DNA from: Rhynchopus euleeides
Lineage: Eukaryota > Euglenozoa > Diplonemea > Diplonemida > Diplonemidae
Assembly (NCBI GenBank): GCA_963210315.1
Contig: OY723286.1
Location: 1,178,001-1,242,000 of the forward strand
Reading direction: 5' to 3'
DNA: 64,000 nt
Part shown: piece after piece, positions 12,391 through 23,055 of the stretch
How positions within the stretch are numbered: the first letter of the stretch is position 1
Layout of the letters: every line of letters begins with the position of its first letter
Program-made: the position numbers and the translations under genes
The notes under the pieces: model-generated
Seen by the model: the letters and a program-made list of their open reading frames with translations, nothing else
Databases searched by the model: none
What the model was told of the DNA's origin: nothing

Positions 12391-12771
12391 ATGGGGAAGA
12401 CGACAACGAAGCCGGCAGCGAAGCCGGCGGCAAAGTCGATTAAGAAGAAGAAGAGCGCAGAGAGTCCCGAGGCTGCGGAGGCGACGAACATTGTGCATGA
12501 TTTTTGCACGGCCTTCCCTGTTAAAAAAGGGGGCAGTGTGCTGACACTGGGATCCATTAGAAGGCTCCTAGCAACGGTGTTGAGCAAGGAGCTCCACAAG
12601 CACAGCACCCAGGTGGCCAACGCAATCATCGCCATGTCTTCCCTGACATGGATAAGTTCGCTGTCAGGGAAGTCGCAACGATGCGGAAGGAGGGCGCTCT
12701 CCGTCATATACAAGGTGGAGGCGAAGTATGGCAAGGTGCAGGATACAAACGTGTCGTCGGGGGCAGCCTGA
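12391..12771 (+). CDS. Histone H2B-like ORF inside the transposon
   Basis: This is a 126-codon frame. The N-terminal tail is Lys/Ala/Pro-rich (KPAAKPAAKSIKKKK), like an H2B tail. Residues about 52-85 contain SIRRLLATVLSKELHKHS, which lines up with the H2B segment around the conserved LLPGELAKHA. The preceding histone-fold helices are short or missing. After residue about 90 the frame no longer resembles a histone, and an overlapping plus frame (from 12648) takes over, so the reading is probably broken or the match partial. It could be a captured, decayed H2B gene, or a basic transposon protein that resembles one by chance. Confidence 0.4.
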   Translation: MGKTTTKPAAKPAAKSIKKKKSAESPEAAEATNIVHDFCTAFPVKKGGSVLTLGSIRRLLATVLSKELHKHSTQVANAIIAMSSLTWISSLSGKSQRCGRRALSVIYKVEAKYGKVQDTNVSSGAA

Positions 12772-12920
12772 AGCCGCGAATGATCGCGACACGGGCGAAC
12801 GGCTTGGCACCGTGGGTCTGGATAGATGCTGGAGTTCGGCCGGGTGAAACCGGAAGTCGCAGCAAAATTTGCCCCCCCAGATTTCTTCCTCAAACCCACC
12901 CGTGGGCTGATCCGGCCTTG

Positions 12921-13018
12921 CACGGTGGACTCCAGCGGGGGTAGGGTACCACTACCGGGTTTAACCCTTTTCGGGAGTCTCAACTAGGGGGAGTCCAACT
13001 CCCGCTAGCGGGAGTATA
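12921..13018. repeat. Second copy of the transposon left end
   Basis: The segment repeats CACGGTGGACTCCAGCGGGG, TTTTCGGGAGTCTCAACTAG and the ACTCCCGCTAGCGGGAGT palindrome of the 12161 end, with an extra ACCACTACCGGGTTTA insert. Its left flank is TG, not TA. It is therefore more likely an internal duplication or a nested partial copy than the true outer end. Confidence 0.7.
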
Positions 13019-13036
13019 GATCAGCAGTGGGCAACA

Positions 13037-14171
13037 ATGAGGCGATGCGGGGGGCGAGGGCACCGATGCTCACTGTGCGACATCCCAGAAGAACGCTGGT
13101 ATCAACAGGTGCATCGATACCCGCACCTGACTCTCTCTGAGATGAAAGAGGCTGGCTACCCCTCCCTCTTGGCAGGTGTGCTTCCCAATGCCCGCTACGT
13201 CACCCCAGCACTCCATGACTGCAAGGGGCTCGCCATGCGGCTGATCAGGGTACTGGATGAGACAACAAAAAAATATTCGACAAGACCTGTACAAACCTTG
13301 CACTGAATGTGTCGCAGCATGGGACAGGTGCTCAGTTCCGGAAGGTCGTGCTTGCCTGTCACAGGACACACCTACAAGGGCTTGTTCCGCTACCTCTTTG
13401 TCTCCCTTGCAGACCTCATGCATTTCCGGTATGCAGACATCCCCTGGCGCTTCTGGGGATGCAAGGATGAGTCAGCCCGGATTCCCTTCTTGCGTGCTCG
13501 GATCTCAGGGCATATATTTCACTGGTTGATGGAGCATGCCGAAAAGGGATCAACGCGCAATGCCTACGTACACAGTCTCCATCATTGGTGGGCTCCAGAA
13601 GATGCAGTGCCTCTGCAGAACAACGACGAATGAAGAAGCAGAGAACGGACATCGCAAGAAAGATGCCGTTACAATCGCCAGCTCCGCAACTTACGAGAGA
13701 GATCTTGCGATGGCAGAAGAGAAGCGGCGCGCATCGGGCATGCCTTGGAAGGTTGCGCACCTGTCGCAGGACGGGATCCTCGGGTATAGAGAAGTCATTC
13801 TGTGTCCGTGTCTGCACACCCGACACGCTCATAGATTGGCTGTGTATGTTCTTTGCACACAGTTGACACAGCTGCAGAAGGGGTTTGTGCACTGCAACAC
13901 ACAGGACTTCGTTGAACCCATCAGCGCGCCCTACTTCCTGTTCCGGTTCCCCGAAGGACACCGCAAATTATCGCTCTGCTTGTGCAAAATGCCAATCCCG
14001 CTGGGGGCGACTTTCACACCATTCGTGTCATCCGAGGCGACTTTGAGCACGCTTGACCAACGCGCACAGCAGGAGGGGGATGACAGTTCTGACGAAGAAG
14101 ATGAGGCCTGCAGGATGGCTTGTCTTGCCCAAGGTGTAACACAACTACGACAGGCGATGGCCGCACTTTGA
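13037..14171 (+). pseudogene. Transposase-like ORF remnants
   Basis: Several plus-strand frames follow one another: 13037-13306, 13307-13633 in the same frame after one TGA, and 13536-14171 in another frame. The first begins with a CxxC pair (HRCSLCDIP) and a segment YVTPALHDCKGLAMRLI, which resembles a layout seen in DDE transposases such as RAG1 (zinc pair, then a Leu-His-Asp/Cys motif before a helix). The last frame ends in an acidic tail (DDSSDEEDEA). No full DDE triad can be placed. The position between terminal inverted repeats supports a decayed transposase; the family assignment is a guess. Confidence 0.4.
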
Positions 14172-14326
14172 CACCTCAAATTCTAACCGCTCACCTCCGC
14201 AGGTGCAGCCGCTACCAGGAGGATAGGTAGGTAGTCCAGAGTCCGGGGAAACTGACAGAAGCAAAACAAGCCCCTCCCCATCCCTCTTCCACCATGATTT
14301 TACCCCCCACGCCAGTAGACTGTAAC

Positions 14327-15132
14327 TACCGTAAACGGAAAAAGGGTGGACCGTAAAAATGTTCCAAGTTCCCAAAAAAAGGCCAAACGTTCCATCTTTT
14401 TTACGGTCCACCATTTATTGGGACTGAATATGGAAAAGACAATGCGTTTTTCGCCCGCGGGCTGGTGGGTTGCGGGGCGCGGACTGCGGCCTCCACGCCG
14501 CAGACACCCACACGTAGGCCTCCCGACCTCCCAGCTTTGGACCCTCCCTCCACCACCGCAACCAACACCAGCAAGAGAAGCAAGTCCTCCCTGCGTGTGG
14601 AAAAGGCACGATCTCACCTCGAGACTCACCCACCACCACACCTCGAGAAGTGTAGTACCATGCAAGGAGCATTCCGGTAGAAGTAAAAGTAGAACCTGCT
14701 GCACGAGCCCACAAAAGCAGCCACAGTACGGCAGGGCGCGCAGACAGAAGCTGAGACCACCGGGCTCCCTCCAGATGTAAATTCGTGAATCAGTGCCCGA
14801 AAAATTCAGGGAAATCGTACTCCTTTAGTGTAGTACACCCTGCAGTAACTGTGGGAGAACAGTTCCCGGACGATGGTGAGTGCACACTCTGTGCTGAGGC
14901 CCTGTGGTGTTAATCCTGCAGCTTCAGCCGTACGATTTCCTTGGTTCCTTCGCGACTTCGTCGCGAAGGAACTCGTAAAAAAAACCGCCAAGTCCACGAT
15001 CCCAACCGTAAAATAGGTGGACCGTAAAAATGTTCCAAGTTCCGGAAAAATCCCATTTGTTCCATCTTTTTTACGGTCCACCTATAGTACGGTTCACCTT
15101 TATTACGGTCCACAATATTTCCGTTTACGGTA
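14327..15132. mobile_element. Nested inverted-repeat element with two hairpin units
   Basis: The ends are TACCGTAAACGGAA and its reverse complement TTCCGTTTACGGTA. Inside are two 67-68 bp hairpin units, 14345-14412 and 15016-15082, each starting GGTGGACCGTAAAAATG and ending TTTTTTACGGTCCACC, with an additional inverted TTACGGTCCAC motif near 15100. It has no coding capacity of its own. It sits inside the larger transposon, so it inserted later or forms its right arm. Confidence 0.55.
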
Positions 15133-15296
15133 TATCATGGGAAAAATGAATGAAAATAGGTGAAAAGACTCCCGCTAGGGGGAGTCAGACTCCCCCTAGC
15201 GGGAGTATAGACTCCCGCTAGCGGGAGTCTTTGACACCCGCTCAGACTCCCGCTCCCAGACTCCCGCTAGGGCCGCTGGAGTCCACCGTGTATGAC

Positions 15297-15440
15297 GACT
15301 TTGCTAAACTGGACCCAACTCCCCAAACTCTTTTTTTTGCCATTTTTCAGCATTTTCCCCCGATTTTTCGGTTTTTTTTTGAAAAAAATTATTTTTTGTC
15401 CAGAATCGACACCCCCCAAAGGAGTACGATTTTGCAGTCA
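15297..15440 (+). repeat. Dispersed repeat shared with 8131-8240
   Basis: The segment GACTTTGCTAAACTGGACCC and the following AACTCCCCA-(A/C)ACTCTTTTTTT occur here, directly next to the transposon end, and again at 8131-8180. The A/T-rich downstream sequence differs between the copies. It is probably the end of another mobile-element family. Confidence 0.55.
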
Positions 15441-15511
15441 CCATACTATGGGCGAACCTGCACCACTCCGGCGACAGCCGTCGGGGGAATTGAAAGTAGA
15501 AGTAGAAGGAA

Positions 15512-18500
15512 TCACAAGGATGGTCTCCCTCCACTCGTTATGCGGGTTGTGTCTGAGCCGTGGGGGGAGGGGGTGCAACACACCTTCAGGATCTCCGAGA
15601 GGGACTGGGAGAGCTGCTGCTGCTGCCGCGCCGTCGACAGCGGGGACCGCATGGAGGCCGGCTCGGGCGAGTTGGCCCGCTTCTTCGCCTGCTGGGCCTC
15701 ATCTGCGAGCTGTGCCTGGAAGTCGAGCTGCGTCTTCTGGAACATCTCCAGCAGCTTCTGCATCGACATAGACCCAGACTCGCGCGCCGCCGCAAGCTCC
15801 TGGGTGAGCTTCGCCACCTTCGCACCCTCCTCCGAGAGCAGACCCTCGTAGTGGCTCTTGTCGGACTCGATACGCCCCAGCATCTGCTCGAGGCGCGACT
15901 TGTGCTTTGCCTCCGCATGCCTGGCACGCTCCGACTCTTCCGCGTCGCGCTTCGAGAGGGCGCGTGCCGCCTCCTCGCTCCTGTCCTCCAGCACCTGCGT
16001 GCTGCGCTTCATGGAGATGTTCTCCTCCAGCAGGCGGGAGCGCTCCTGCGTCAGCTTCTCCATGGTCTGCTCCATGCTGCGGCGCATCTCCTCCACCTCC
16101 TGCCGCTTCGTGCGGTACAGCTCGTCGATCTGCTCGCTCTGCTTGCGCCTGTTGTCGCGCAGCTCCGTGCGCAGGGTCTCCACAAGACCCTCCGACTCCT
16201 GCAGGGATGGGTGGGTGGAGCGCATCGAGGTCGGGCAAAGGGCCCGGCAAGCATTTGCCCCCCCCCCCCCTTCTTCCCCTCGACAGCTCTGTCTTGCGTC
16301 TCTCTGCCTCGTGCAAAACCAGCAGGGGCTACACCTCTAGCCCATGTGGGGATCGACAGGCAATTCCAACGGGTCCTACTAACGCTTTTTGGCGAATGCT
16401 CCTCCTGGGATATACATCTCCTCCACCCCCCCCCCCTATAAAATCCCAGAGAAAAATGCGGAAAAAGAGAAGTCGAAAACATACCTCCAGCTGCTTCTTG
16501 GTGGTGGAGTACCTCTTCCCATACAGCGCGGTGTCGTTCGACACCGACTGGAGGGACTCCTGCGCCTCCTGGAGTGACCGCACCTTCACCTGCAGCAGCC
16601 CCTGCTGCTCTGCGAGCCTCGCCTGAAGGGAGGCCACCTCGCCTGCCAGCACCGCCTTCTCCTCCACCGCGTCGTCCAGGCTGGACCGCAGCTCGTCCTC
16701 CACGCGGTGCGACGCCTCCTTCTCGCGCTGCAGGGAGGCCTCTGTCGAGTCCTTCTCCAGGATCAGCGAGTGCTTCGCCTTGGTCGCAGCGCTGACCTGC
16801 TGCGTCAGGTCATCCACCTCCTGGCGGTGCAGGCTCCGCATCGCATCCAACGCCTCCGCGTGGCACCTATGCACGCTCTCCAGAGCTTCCTTATGCTGCT
16901 GTGCCATCTCCGCCACCTCCTCTGCGTGCCGCGCAACCAGGGCCCCGCTGCGCCTCTCCACCTCTGCCTGCGCCTCGGCGACGCTCGCCGCACACTTCTC
17001 CCTCTCAGCCTCGAGCCCCCTCCCCAGCTCGCTGCGTGCCTCAGCCAGGCGGGCACGCTCATCCTCCGACCCACGCCGCGCCTCCCGCACCATCTTCTCG
17101 AGGCGTTCACGCTCCTCAGCCATCTCCTCCTCGAAGCGGGATTGGGCGGAGTTTGTCTTCTGCTGCTGTGCGGTCAGCCTGGCGAACACATCGTCCCTCT
17201 CCGCCTTTGCGGTCTTCAGCGCCTCCGCAATCGCCTTGGTGTACACCAGAGCTGCGGCAGAGGAGGGGTGGGTCGTGGGGCTGGCGCTGCCCTCCTCCGA
17301 GGCAGCGTTGAACCGGGGGGACATCATGTCCTCAGGGATGGCCGGGATCTTGGTGTTTGTCTCGATCATCGCGCCCTGGAGGGTGTCGTGCATGTCGACG
17401 ATGCAATCCTCGTAAGCCTGTGCCGAGAGCTTCGCCTCCGTCAGCTCCTGGTAGAGGGAGGAGATGCGCTTCAGCCCCTCCTCGTGGCCCCACTTCGACG
17501 CGATGAGCTCGTCGTGGTTCCTCTCAAACTCGATGGTCTTCTCAGACAGCTTGTTCTGGATGTCCTGCAGGCGCGACTGCCCCTGGTTGGCAGCCTCGTG
17601 GATCTTCGACTTCCACTCCTCCTCGCGGCGGCGCCACTTGTCCTCCTTCTCCTGCATGTCCTTCTGCAGCTTGGCAACCGACTGCATCATCTTCTCCACA
17701 TACGTCTTCCGCTCTTCCAGGAAGCGCTGCTCCTTCTTCTCGCAGTGCGCGAGGTGCTTCTCCTTCTGCTCCTCCAGCTTCTGGTGGTACTGCCGGAACA
17801 GCTTGTCGTTCTCTTCTTCCCACTGTGCACGCTCCTCCTCATGCGCAACCTTAATCTCCTCCACAGTGCTGGTCAGGCTGGCAATACGGTCCTCCAGCTC
17901 CTCCTTGTCACGCTGTGCCGTCTGCGAGTCTGCGTAAATCCTCGTCTCGAGGTCAACCGCCTTCTCCCGGATGTCGTCATACTCGCCCTGCGTCCTCTGG
18001 AGCTTCTTCGTCAGCTCTGCCTCGCGCTGCTCCAGGCGGATCTTGTCGCTCTCCGACAGCCCCTTGCGGAGCATGTCGTGCTTCTGCCTCTCGAGGATCT
18101 CCTGCTCCTTCTGCAGGCGTGCCCTCTCGCTCTCGAGCGTCATCTTCTTCTCCTCCAGCTCCGCCTGCTGCTGCTCCAGCTCGAAGCCCATCTTGATCTC
18201 CTCGATGCGCTGCTGGCACTTCTGGTCGATCAGGGCGCGTTGGTTCTTCACCTCGATGACGCTCTGTGCGTTGATCACGGCATGCGTTTTGAGGCACTTC
18301 GCCCTGTCGGCAAACAGCAGCGCGCAGTGTGTGTTGTGCGCGTCCTGCTCGGTGGGGGCGAGGGTGACGAGGATGACCGTCTTGGAGTTCCCCCCGATGG
18401 AGTCCTTCAGCAGCTTGGTGAGGGCGCTGGCGCGGAACTCCGTGACGAGCGCGCTGCTCCCCTTCTGGTGGACAGTCTCGACGCACTTCCCCAGGCAGAG

Positions 18501-19607
18501 CAGGGACATGTTGATCTTGCAGGCCTCGGCGAACTCCTTTCCGCCAACCTCCGTCTTGGCATCCTTGCACCGCTCGCTACCCGCAAGGTCGCACAGCGTG
18601 AGCTTCGAAACGGTCGTCACACTTTGCCCCATGTCGTTGGTGGTGAACCCCTTGATCTCCAGCTCGAACAGGGTGTGCGCGCGTGACGACCTCTCGTTGA
18701 GCGCAGTCGATGCGAATGTCTTGTGATGTTCCCCCCTCCGCAGCAGCTCCTCGATGGAGCGGTAGTCCTTCACTTCCTTCTTGGTACACCCAGGCACGGT
18801 GAACCCCTTCAGGGCATCGCTGCGGATCTTCAGCTTCTCCTTGTTGTTCAGCAGGTCGTACACCTGCTCCTTATACAACTCCAGCATCGACGCGGTCACC
18901 ATATAGGTCAGCCCATCGTCAACCATCTCATTGATCCTGCGGAACAGCTCTTTGCAGACACGCGGGATCAGCCCCTCCTGGTCACTGTTAGACCCGAGAC
19001 TCCCCTGCGGCCCAAACACTGAGTACGACTTCCCCGACCCCGTCTGCCCATACGCAATGATGGAGCTGTTGAACCCCTTCAGGGCATTATCAATCACGGG
19101 GCGCCCCAGCTTGTCGTAGACATCCTCCTGCCCTGCATAGGGGATGGCGTAGGAAACGTCCTCTGTGTCCTGGATAGACCAGAAGCAGTGGTCGAAGGTG
19201 AAGGGGCGCTGCGAGCCACGGTAGGTCAGCTCCGTGGTGTTGTCCTTCATCAGGAGGCCCAGGCGTGAGCGGTCCTCGCGGGGGAGGAAGTCACGGACAC
19301 GGACAGCGACGACGATGTTCTCGCCCCCGCTGCCCTTCTTCGCGGTGGGTGTGGAGGGGGCGGCGCGTGCAGACATTGGGGCCATGTTGCCCAACGCCCT
19401 GTCGTCCATCGCGACACGCCTCTCAGGAGCCTTGCGAGCAGAGATGGGGCCATTCCCAAAGCGGCGTGCGGACAGAGGTGTCGACACCTTGCTGGCGGTG
19501 GCGCTGCGCGTCGCCGAGGTCGGCGTGCGGACGCGGGCGGTGGCAGAACCCCCCTGCTTCACAGGCGTCGATGGGCCGCAGGCCCCGACACCGACGCGCG
19601 GCGCCAT
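15512..19607 (-). CDS. Kinesin-family motor protein with long coiled coil
   Basis: ATP-driven microtubule motor. I chose the start at 19607 (MAPRVGVGACG). An upstream in-frame ATG at 19673 would add 22 residues lacking conserved character. Residues 1-95 are a basic Ser/Thr/Pro-rich tail. The motor domain is about 96-445, with P-loop GQTGSGKS (187-194), switch I NERSSRAH (304-311), switch II DLAGSER (340-346) and the helix INMSLLCLGKCV. The rest is heptad-rich, highly charged coiled coil. The motor resembles kinesin-3-type sequences, but no FHA or PH domain is seen. One intron fits: donor after codon 1041 at 16484, acceptor ending at 16199 (286 nt, GT-AG, phase 0). The total is about 1,269 residues. 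A second GT just before the stop could be another donor, so the C-terminus is uncertain. Confidence 0.9.
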
Positions 19608-19794
19608 GGTCTGTTCCTCGAGTACGGCAAATGTATGGAGGATAGAGCTGTGCTGTGTGTGGCAGCAAATCAACCCCTAGCAGCCCTGCAAGGAGAGGCT
19701 CTGCCTGCCTGCACCTGGCGGGGTGTGGTGTGGTGGGGGAAAGGGAGATGTGGATAGGTCTTGGCTTTGCATTGTTTCGTGCAATGTGTGGGGC

Positions 19795-20080
19795 TGTCAG
19801 GGTATTACTCATCTTCACGACGTTTGGTTCAGGGTTAAAAAGCTCGTATTGAAGTAATGTGGTTATCATCATTCACACGCTGTGGAGGCGGTGCTGCACG
19901 CCGTTGCACCTCGTTGTGCCAAAGCAGTGCCGCATGCAGGCTGTGGGAAGGCTGTGGGGGCACGACAGAGGGTGCACTGCAGGGCAGGGTGGCTGAGGCA
20001 GTTCCAAGGCGGGAGGGGGCGGGGTCTGCCACACGCCGCAGTGTGTCGTGCTGTGTCGGGGTAACCAGCCTTGCCTCGAC
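19795..20080 (+). repeat. Dispersed repeat copy 1 (18S-like motif family)
   Basis: This contains GGTATTACTCATCTTC, GACGTTTGGTTCAGGG, then GGTTAAAAAGCTCGTATTGA and AGTAATGTGGTTATCATCAT. About 200 bp downstream match the copy at 61412. The GTTAAAAAGCTCGTA core is identical to a universally conserved stretch of eukaryotic 18S rRNA, but the flanks are not rRNA. Confidence 0.75.
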
Positions 20081-20155
20081 GTGCAGACCATCCCTCTTGG
20101 GGACAGGGGTCGGGCCCCAAAAGGTGTGGGCAGCACACATCATGCAGGCACAGGG

Positions 20156-20238
20156 GTGTCAGGGTATTACTCATCTTCACGACGTTTGATTCAGGGTTAA
20201 AAAGCTCGTATTGAAGTAATGTGATTCTCATCATGCAC
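20156..20238 (+). repeat. Dispersed repeat copy 2 (18S-like motif family)
   Basis: This is the same 80-bp core as at 19795, with minor changes (GATTCAGG, GATTCTCATCATG). The 40 bp upstream (GTGTGGGCAGCACA and GCAGGCACAGGGG) also match the upstream flank of the 61412 copy. Confidence 0.75.
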
Positions 20239-20664
20239 AATTGTTCCGCAACATATCGAGACGTCCTCCACCTCGCGTTGCGTCTACCGACGATGCCCTC
20301 CTGAGCAGGCGATGATCCTGGGTGTGTGGGGGAGTCTTGCTGGGTCAGAGGATGCAAAGGATATCGGGAGAGGGGGGGGGGGGGGGGTCAGGCCATCCAA
20401 TTCTGCTTGTTTGCAGCAGTCGCGTGTGGAAGGGCGGGCTAGAGCGGGGAACAAAGAATCACCAATCCTGCTGTGAGCTGTGCGGTGTTTTGAGATACGT
20501 TTGCCGAGATCGTCCCTGACATGAACCACGGTACCACGGAAACATCGAGAGTTTGAAACAGGTCACACAAGTGCGGAACAAAGGACAGTCTTCCAGACTT
20601 GTTGCCTCAAACTCCACAGACATCTGCTCCTCGTTGGGAGCATCCAACGAGGAACCGAGACTCT

Positions 20665-21300
20665 TCAGCAACCCGAGGCGGGCGTGAGCTCTGCAGGTTC
20701 TGCGCCATGCCGTGCCGCAAGGTCTGCCTGCAAGGGTCCAGCACGGACACCCTCTTTTTTCTTGTTCAACCAGAAGAGGTAGAAGACACAGGATAGGATC
20801 AGCAGGAGGGCGGCCATCGCTGCGGGCAGGAATTGTGAACTGTCTGCGGCTGTGTCGTCTATTACCTCGGGGTCCCATTTCTCGCAGAGAATCCTATATG
20901 CCTTCCTCACCTGTAAGTAGGACTCCCTGTGAGGATAGTGTGAGTACTTCAGAGATAGGCGGCGATAGGCTTTCTTGACGGTAGACTTGTCGGCGGTCGG
21001 TAACACACCAAGAGTGCTGTACGGGTCAAACCTCGGCTCGCCAGAAGCCACGATGGCAAGCGCGCACTGGCACAGAAGCCACATAAAGGAGAGGGCCAGA
21101 ATGCGCTTGTAGCTGGATGCCACGTGGGTCTGCCACTCCCGCTGCCAGCTGAGCGTCGTATGGAACTCGTGCAGGTAAGCCCAATAGAAGAAGCAGAACT
21201 CGGCCAGAAGAAGCGAACTGACGCTCGCAACAACCGCGAAAAGCGTGAAGGTGACGACCACGAACCCTGCCTGGGGCTGCTCCACCGGCGATGCGAACAT
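20665..21300 (-). CDS. Sec63-like membrane J protein with degenerate J domain
   Basis: Sec63 works at the ER translocon, where its lumenal J domain recruits Hsp70 (BiP). The start MFASPVEQPQ at 21300 is preferred; an in-frame start at 21423 would add 41 residues of no clear character. Transmembrane segments lie at about residues 14-43 and 67-86. A J-like domain follows (FDPYSTLGV, then VKKAYRRLSLKYSHYPHRE and the helix VRKAYRIL), and a third membrane segment precedes a basic KKKEG motif. This order matches the N-terminal half of Sec63. The HPD tripeptide that stimulates Hsp70 is absent (the loop reads SHYPHRE), and no C-terminal Sec63/Brl domain follows. Either the gene is truncated, an intron after KKKEG hides the rest, or it is a divergent short paralogue. 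Confidence 0.6.
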   Translation of the reverse strand: MFASPVEQPQAGFVVVTFTLFAVVASVSSLLLAEFCFFYWAYLHEFHTTLSWQREWQTHVASSYKRILALSFMWLLCQCALAIVASGEPRFDPYSTLGVLPTADKSTVKKAYRRLSLKYSHYPHRESYLQVRKAYRILCEKWDPEVIDDTAADSSQFLPAAMAALLLILSCVFYLFWLNKKKEGVRAGPLQADLAARHGAEPAELTPASGC

Positions 21301-21429
21301 ATTGTAGAGTTTGTGTGTGGTTCGTGTGTTGGGGTTGCCACGCCCCACCTCCCTGTTGTTTCCGACATTCCCCAACACGTCACATATCGGAAGCAGGTGA
21401 GTTTTCTTTGAGGCCTTCGACAACTGTAT

Positions 21430-23055
21430 GAATTTCCTCCGCCGACACGGGTGTAGTGCGGATGCCCCAATGACTTGGCAAATCCTGGCGTATAGAGTGA
21501 ATCAACATCGCGCCAAACCGTTCCCCGGAAACATTTGGTCAGGAACATCCGAAAACATCATGTGGAGTGCCATCAACACTGATGAGCCCAAGAAAGAACA
21601 CGCGGACCGAGTTTCGTTCGATGTTTAAAAGACCCTCCCTTTGCCAAGGGCATGTACGCCGACTGGCCAAACGTGTCCTGACCCCGCAGCGCGCGAAGTG
21701 CGCACCCTGGATGAGCGAGTATGTTCTGAGAGACGGGCCTTGCTCCCGAGGGCCCGCCGTGTCGATGCACCTGTCGACACACGCTTGGGGCAATCGGTGT
21801 GGCGGCGGCGTGCCGCCGATATATCAACGGCACGCAGGAGCATCAGGCACTGCAGGCATCACGCGAAGAGACTAAGGAAAAAGAGGATGCAGGGGCTGTC
21901 AGGGTATTACTCATCTTCAGGACGTTTGGTTCAGGGTTAAAAAGCTCGTATTGAAGTAATGTGGTTATCATCATGCAAGATACTCACAAGGAGCGGCCAG
22001 CAGGGGGCCGGCAAGCCACACGGCAGACGCAACTCAACCCACAAACAACATTGGACCAGGAGGAGAGGGAGGGAGGGGGAGGGGGTGCCTTGCCTCGTTG
22101 GGTTTTGTGGATATTTTCCAGACCAGAATCCATGCAAACTGAGCTCGGGGCACACAGCCATTTTCATCAGAGGCATTTTCCCGGAAGGGACGTGCCCCGA
22201 GGAGGAGTGGGGTGTGGGTGGGATGGAGGTGGGGTGGGGGAGAAGCCACTAAGCCACCCATTGGTTTACACATTGCATCACACCATGCACAGCCATACGC
22301 GAATCAGTGTTTTTTGGAGGTGGTGCAGATGCACTCTTCCCACTCCCAAGCACCAGCACATCACATTGATCAAACGCACTAACAAAAAGAGTTAGCGTTT
22401 GCGGGGAAGGCAATGTCGCATTGGCGGTGGCTCGCCGCACAGAAAAAAAACACGCTTCCTTCAAAAACACCCCCACCCGGAAGGAATTCCAGATGGTGGG
22501 TGGTTGAATGAAGCCGCTCCACCCGGCTCACACCCCAGCATAGGATGCGGCAGGGAGAAAACAACTCTCACTTTTTTTTTGCAGGCAGATGCTGCATAAG
22601 GCATACAAGAAAAAGAAAAAAACGCCCCCTCCCCTCTTCGCTAGCATCCGACAAAATCGCAGGACAAAATCCGAAAGAGTCCGGGTTTTGTTTGTGCGCA
22701 CGAGCGGCAGTGTGTTGTGGCCCCTGTGAAGGGCGTTGCTGTGATAAAAGTGGTTTTGTGTTGCTCACTCAAAACACACTGCGCGCGGGTACGCTCCCAC
22801 TGACTCTTTCGCTGTGACAAGCAAGCTTGTTTGGGCAAAAAAAGGATCTTCCGAATTCGGCTTGCAGAATAGCCTCACCCCCCACCCCCACCAAGTGATG
22901 TGCTACGACGTATATCCGGATCTCGAACGTATAAATACGTTGGCACATCACTGACCCCCACCCATCCAACAAAACCCTCGGGGAGGGACACCAAGCAGAC
23001 CCCAGGATAAACGAGAATGGCACATCTCCCCCCCCCCCTCCTCGCCACCCTCTCT
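21430..23055. other. Gene-less interval with one repeat copy
   Basis: No gene is supported. It contains the third copy of the 18S-like repeat (21895-21976), a purine-rich patch at 22060-22085 and a G-rich patch at 22200-22245. The minus-strand side next to 23056 would be the 3' flank of the upstream polyQ gene. Confidence 0.6.
21895..21976 (+). repeat. Dispersed repeat copy 3 (18S-like motif family)
   Basis: This is the 80-bp core GGTATTACTCATCTTC to GTGGTTATCATCATG, with one change (CAGGACG for CACGACG). Neither long flank of copies 1, 2 or 4 is shared. Confidence 0.75.

Larger units (their letters stand above)
12161..15290. mobile_element. DNA transposon with TIRs and TA target duplication
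   Basis: The left end starts CACGGTGGACTCCAGCGG and the right end finishes with its reverse complement CCGCTGGAGTCCACCGTG, each flanked by TA. Inside the ends lies a longer subterminal inverted region (about 12161-12297 against 15130-15290). It is packed with the palindrome ACTCCCGCTAGCGGGAGT and its AGGGGGAGT variant, which are possible transposase binding sites. The 3.1 kb between carries a histone-like ORF, a second copy of the left end, transposase-like frames and a nested element. A TA duplication fits Tc1/mariner-like and several other cut-and-paste groups. I cannot assign the superfamily. Confidence 0.7.

Noticed and set aside
15560-18686. Long plus-strand frames opposite the kinesin
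   Set aside because: They are Leu/Arg-rich shadows of the coiled-coil coding sequence, with no domain of their own.
19795-19880. 18S rRNA gene fragment
   Set aside because: Only about 15 bases match the conserved 18S stretch; the sequence around it is a dispersed repeat.
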